A stretch of 64,000 bases of DNA from Streptomyces harbinensis. Its GTDB lineage: Bacteria; Actinomycetota; Actinomycetes; Streptomycetales; Streptomycetaceae. The notes below the pieces were generated by a model, which was not told the DNA's origin, ran no database searches, and saw only the letters and a program-made list of their open reading frames with translations. Made by a program: the position numbers and the translations under genes. Of the stretch, positions 63,558 to 64,000 are shown in pieces; position 1 is the stretch's first letter, and every line of letters starts with the position of its first letter. The DNA lies in NCBI RefSeq assembly GCF_900116145.1, contig NZ_FPAB01000001.1, forward strand, positions 741,911 through 805,910, in the 5' to 3' direction.

Positions 63558-63603
63558 GAATGAAAACCGGCCTTCGGCCCGGTAAACGAGCAGGTCAAGA
63601 AGT
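63558..63603 (+). promoter_or_regulatory. Array 2 leader end
   Basis: 46 bases before the first repeat: starts GAATGAAAAC, TAAA at positions 26-29, ends CAGGTCAAGAAGT. The rest of the 194-base gap to cas3 (63410-63557) must carry promoters for both array 2 and cas3; no certain -10/-35 pair was picked. Confidence 0.65.
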
Positions 63604-64000
63604 GTCGGCCCCGCACCTGCGGGGGTGTTCCTGCAAGAGCTTCGATCGATCACGGTCACGGAGAGTCGGCCCCGCACCTGCGGGGGTGTTCCGACCCGGG
63701 CGGAGGTTGCATACTGGACTCGAAGGTCGGCCCCGCACCTGCGGGGGTGTTCCCCGGGTGGGCATGATGCTCAGCTCCGCCCATGAGTCGGCCCCGCACC
63801 TGCGGGGGTGTTCCGCGATATCAGCAGAGACGTGACGCCCGCGCAGAGTCGGCCCCGCACCTGCGGGGGTGTTCCCTGTCCTCACGCCCCAAGATCAGGA
63901 AGTGCCCGGTCGGCCCCGCACCTGCGGGGGTGTTCCGAGCCCGCGTCGCGCGGGCGGCGCGCGCGGCTGGTCGGCCCCGCACCTGCGGGGGTGTTCCCTT
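63604..64000 (+). CRISPR. CRISPR array 2, type I-E, 7 repeats seen, continues past window
   Basis: 28-bp repeats, 33-bp spacers. Repeat begins GTCGGCCCCGC, loop ACCT, ends GGGGGTGTTCC; starts at 63604, 63665, 63726, 63787, 63848, 63909 and 63970. All seven are identical. It differs from array 1 at positions 12, 15 and 22 only. Transcribed rightward, away from cas3. Six complete spacers in view, none matching array 1 by eye. Confidence 0.97.

Noticed and set aside
63595..63885. ORFs across CRISPR array 2
   Set aside because: Repetitive peptide (APHLRGCS-like) from repeats.

Overview
The window is very GC-rich DNA with dense, often overlapping genes, GTG/TTG starts and many leaderless promoters. 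Gene content (ROK-controlled sugar importers, SAV2148-like HEPN protein, FHA/DUF1707 protein, Rok7B7-type regulator, 28-base type I-E CRISPR repeats) points to Streptomyces or a close relative. From memory, the order sulfonate uptake - tre genes - murC - hem genes - fad genes - dxs - xylHGF - rok7B7 - ngcGFE - acnA - murA2 matches the S. coelicolor SCO609x to SCO5998 stretch read in reverse. So the first 52.5 kb looks like chromosomal core and the last 11.5 kb like an accessory CRISPR-Cas insertion. No tRNA, rRNA, IS or prophage was seen.

Layout. 1-4.9 kb is a sulfur region: a sulfonate-type ABC importer (ATPase cut by the window edge), a CbiX-like chelatase, a winged-helix regulator, an SsuE-like FMN reductase, two divergent Cys-containing leader peptides, cysteine dioxygenase and a rhodanese. 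4.9-11 kb carries a gamma-glutamylcyclotransferase-like protein, an MFS exporter, a TetR regulator with a divergent membrane protein, a CDP-alcohol phosphatidyltransferase and a HEPN protein. 11-17.4 kb holds treY and treZ (trehalose from glucan) with an FHA protein and a GNAT enzyme between them. 17.4-25.9 kb has an AAA ATPase with a partner protein, a PfkB kinase, msrB, murC, a reductase, zapE and PPK2. 26-29.9 kb is the coproporphyrin heme branch (hemE, hemY/cgoX, hemQ). 30-37.3 kb has an orphan response regulator, RNase D, a thiolase/FadB pair, an LCP-like protein and a VOC protein. 37.4-47.5 kb is dxs, xylFGH-type and ngcEFG-type importers on either side of a ROK repressor; the NgcEFG set has no ATPase of its own. 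47.7-52.5 kb is aconitase and a divergent HTH-MurA fusion; both upstream regions carry the same kind of palindrome.

52.6-64 kb is a complete type I-E CRISPR-Cas locus: cas3, cse1, cse2, cas7e, cas5e, cas6e, cas1, cas2 all on the minus strand. Array 1 lies beyond cas2 and is transcribed like the cas genes. Array 2 lies beyond cas3, points away from it and runs off the window end. The arrays use slightly different repeats but have equally spaced conserved leader ends, so one Cas1-Cas2 probably serves both. Array 1 holds an exact 122-bp tandem duplication, and two spacers that differ only in the PAM-distal half. A repeat-like hairpin sits alone between cas3 and cse1.

All functions are inferred by reading the sequence; no database search was run.
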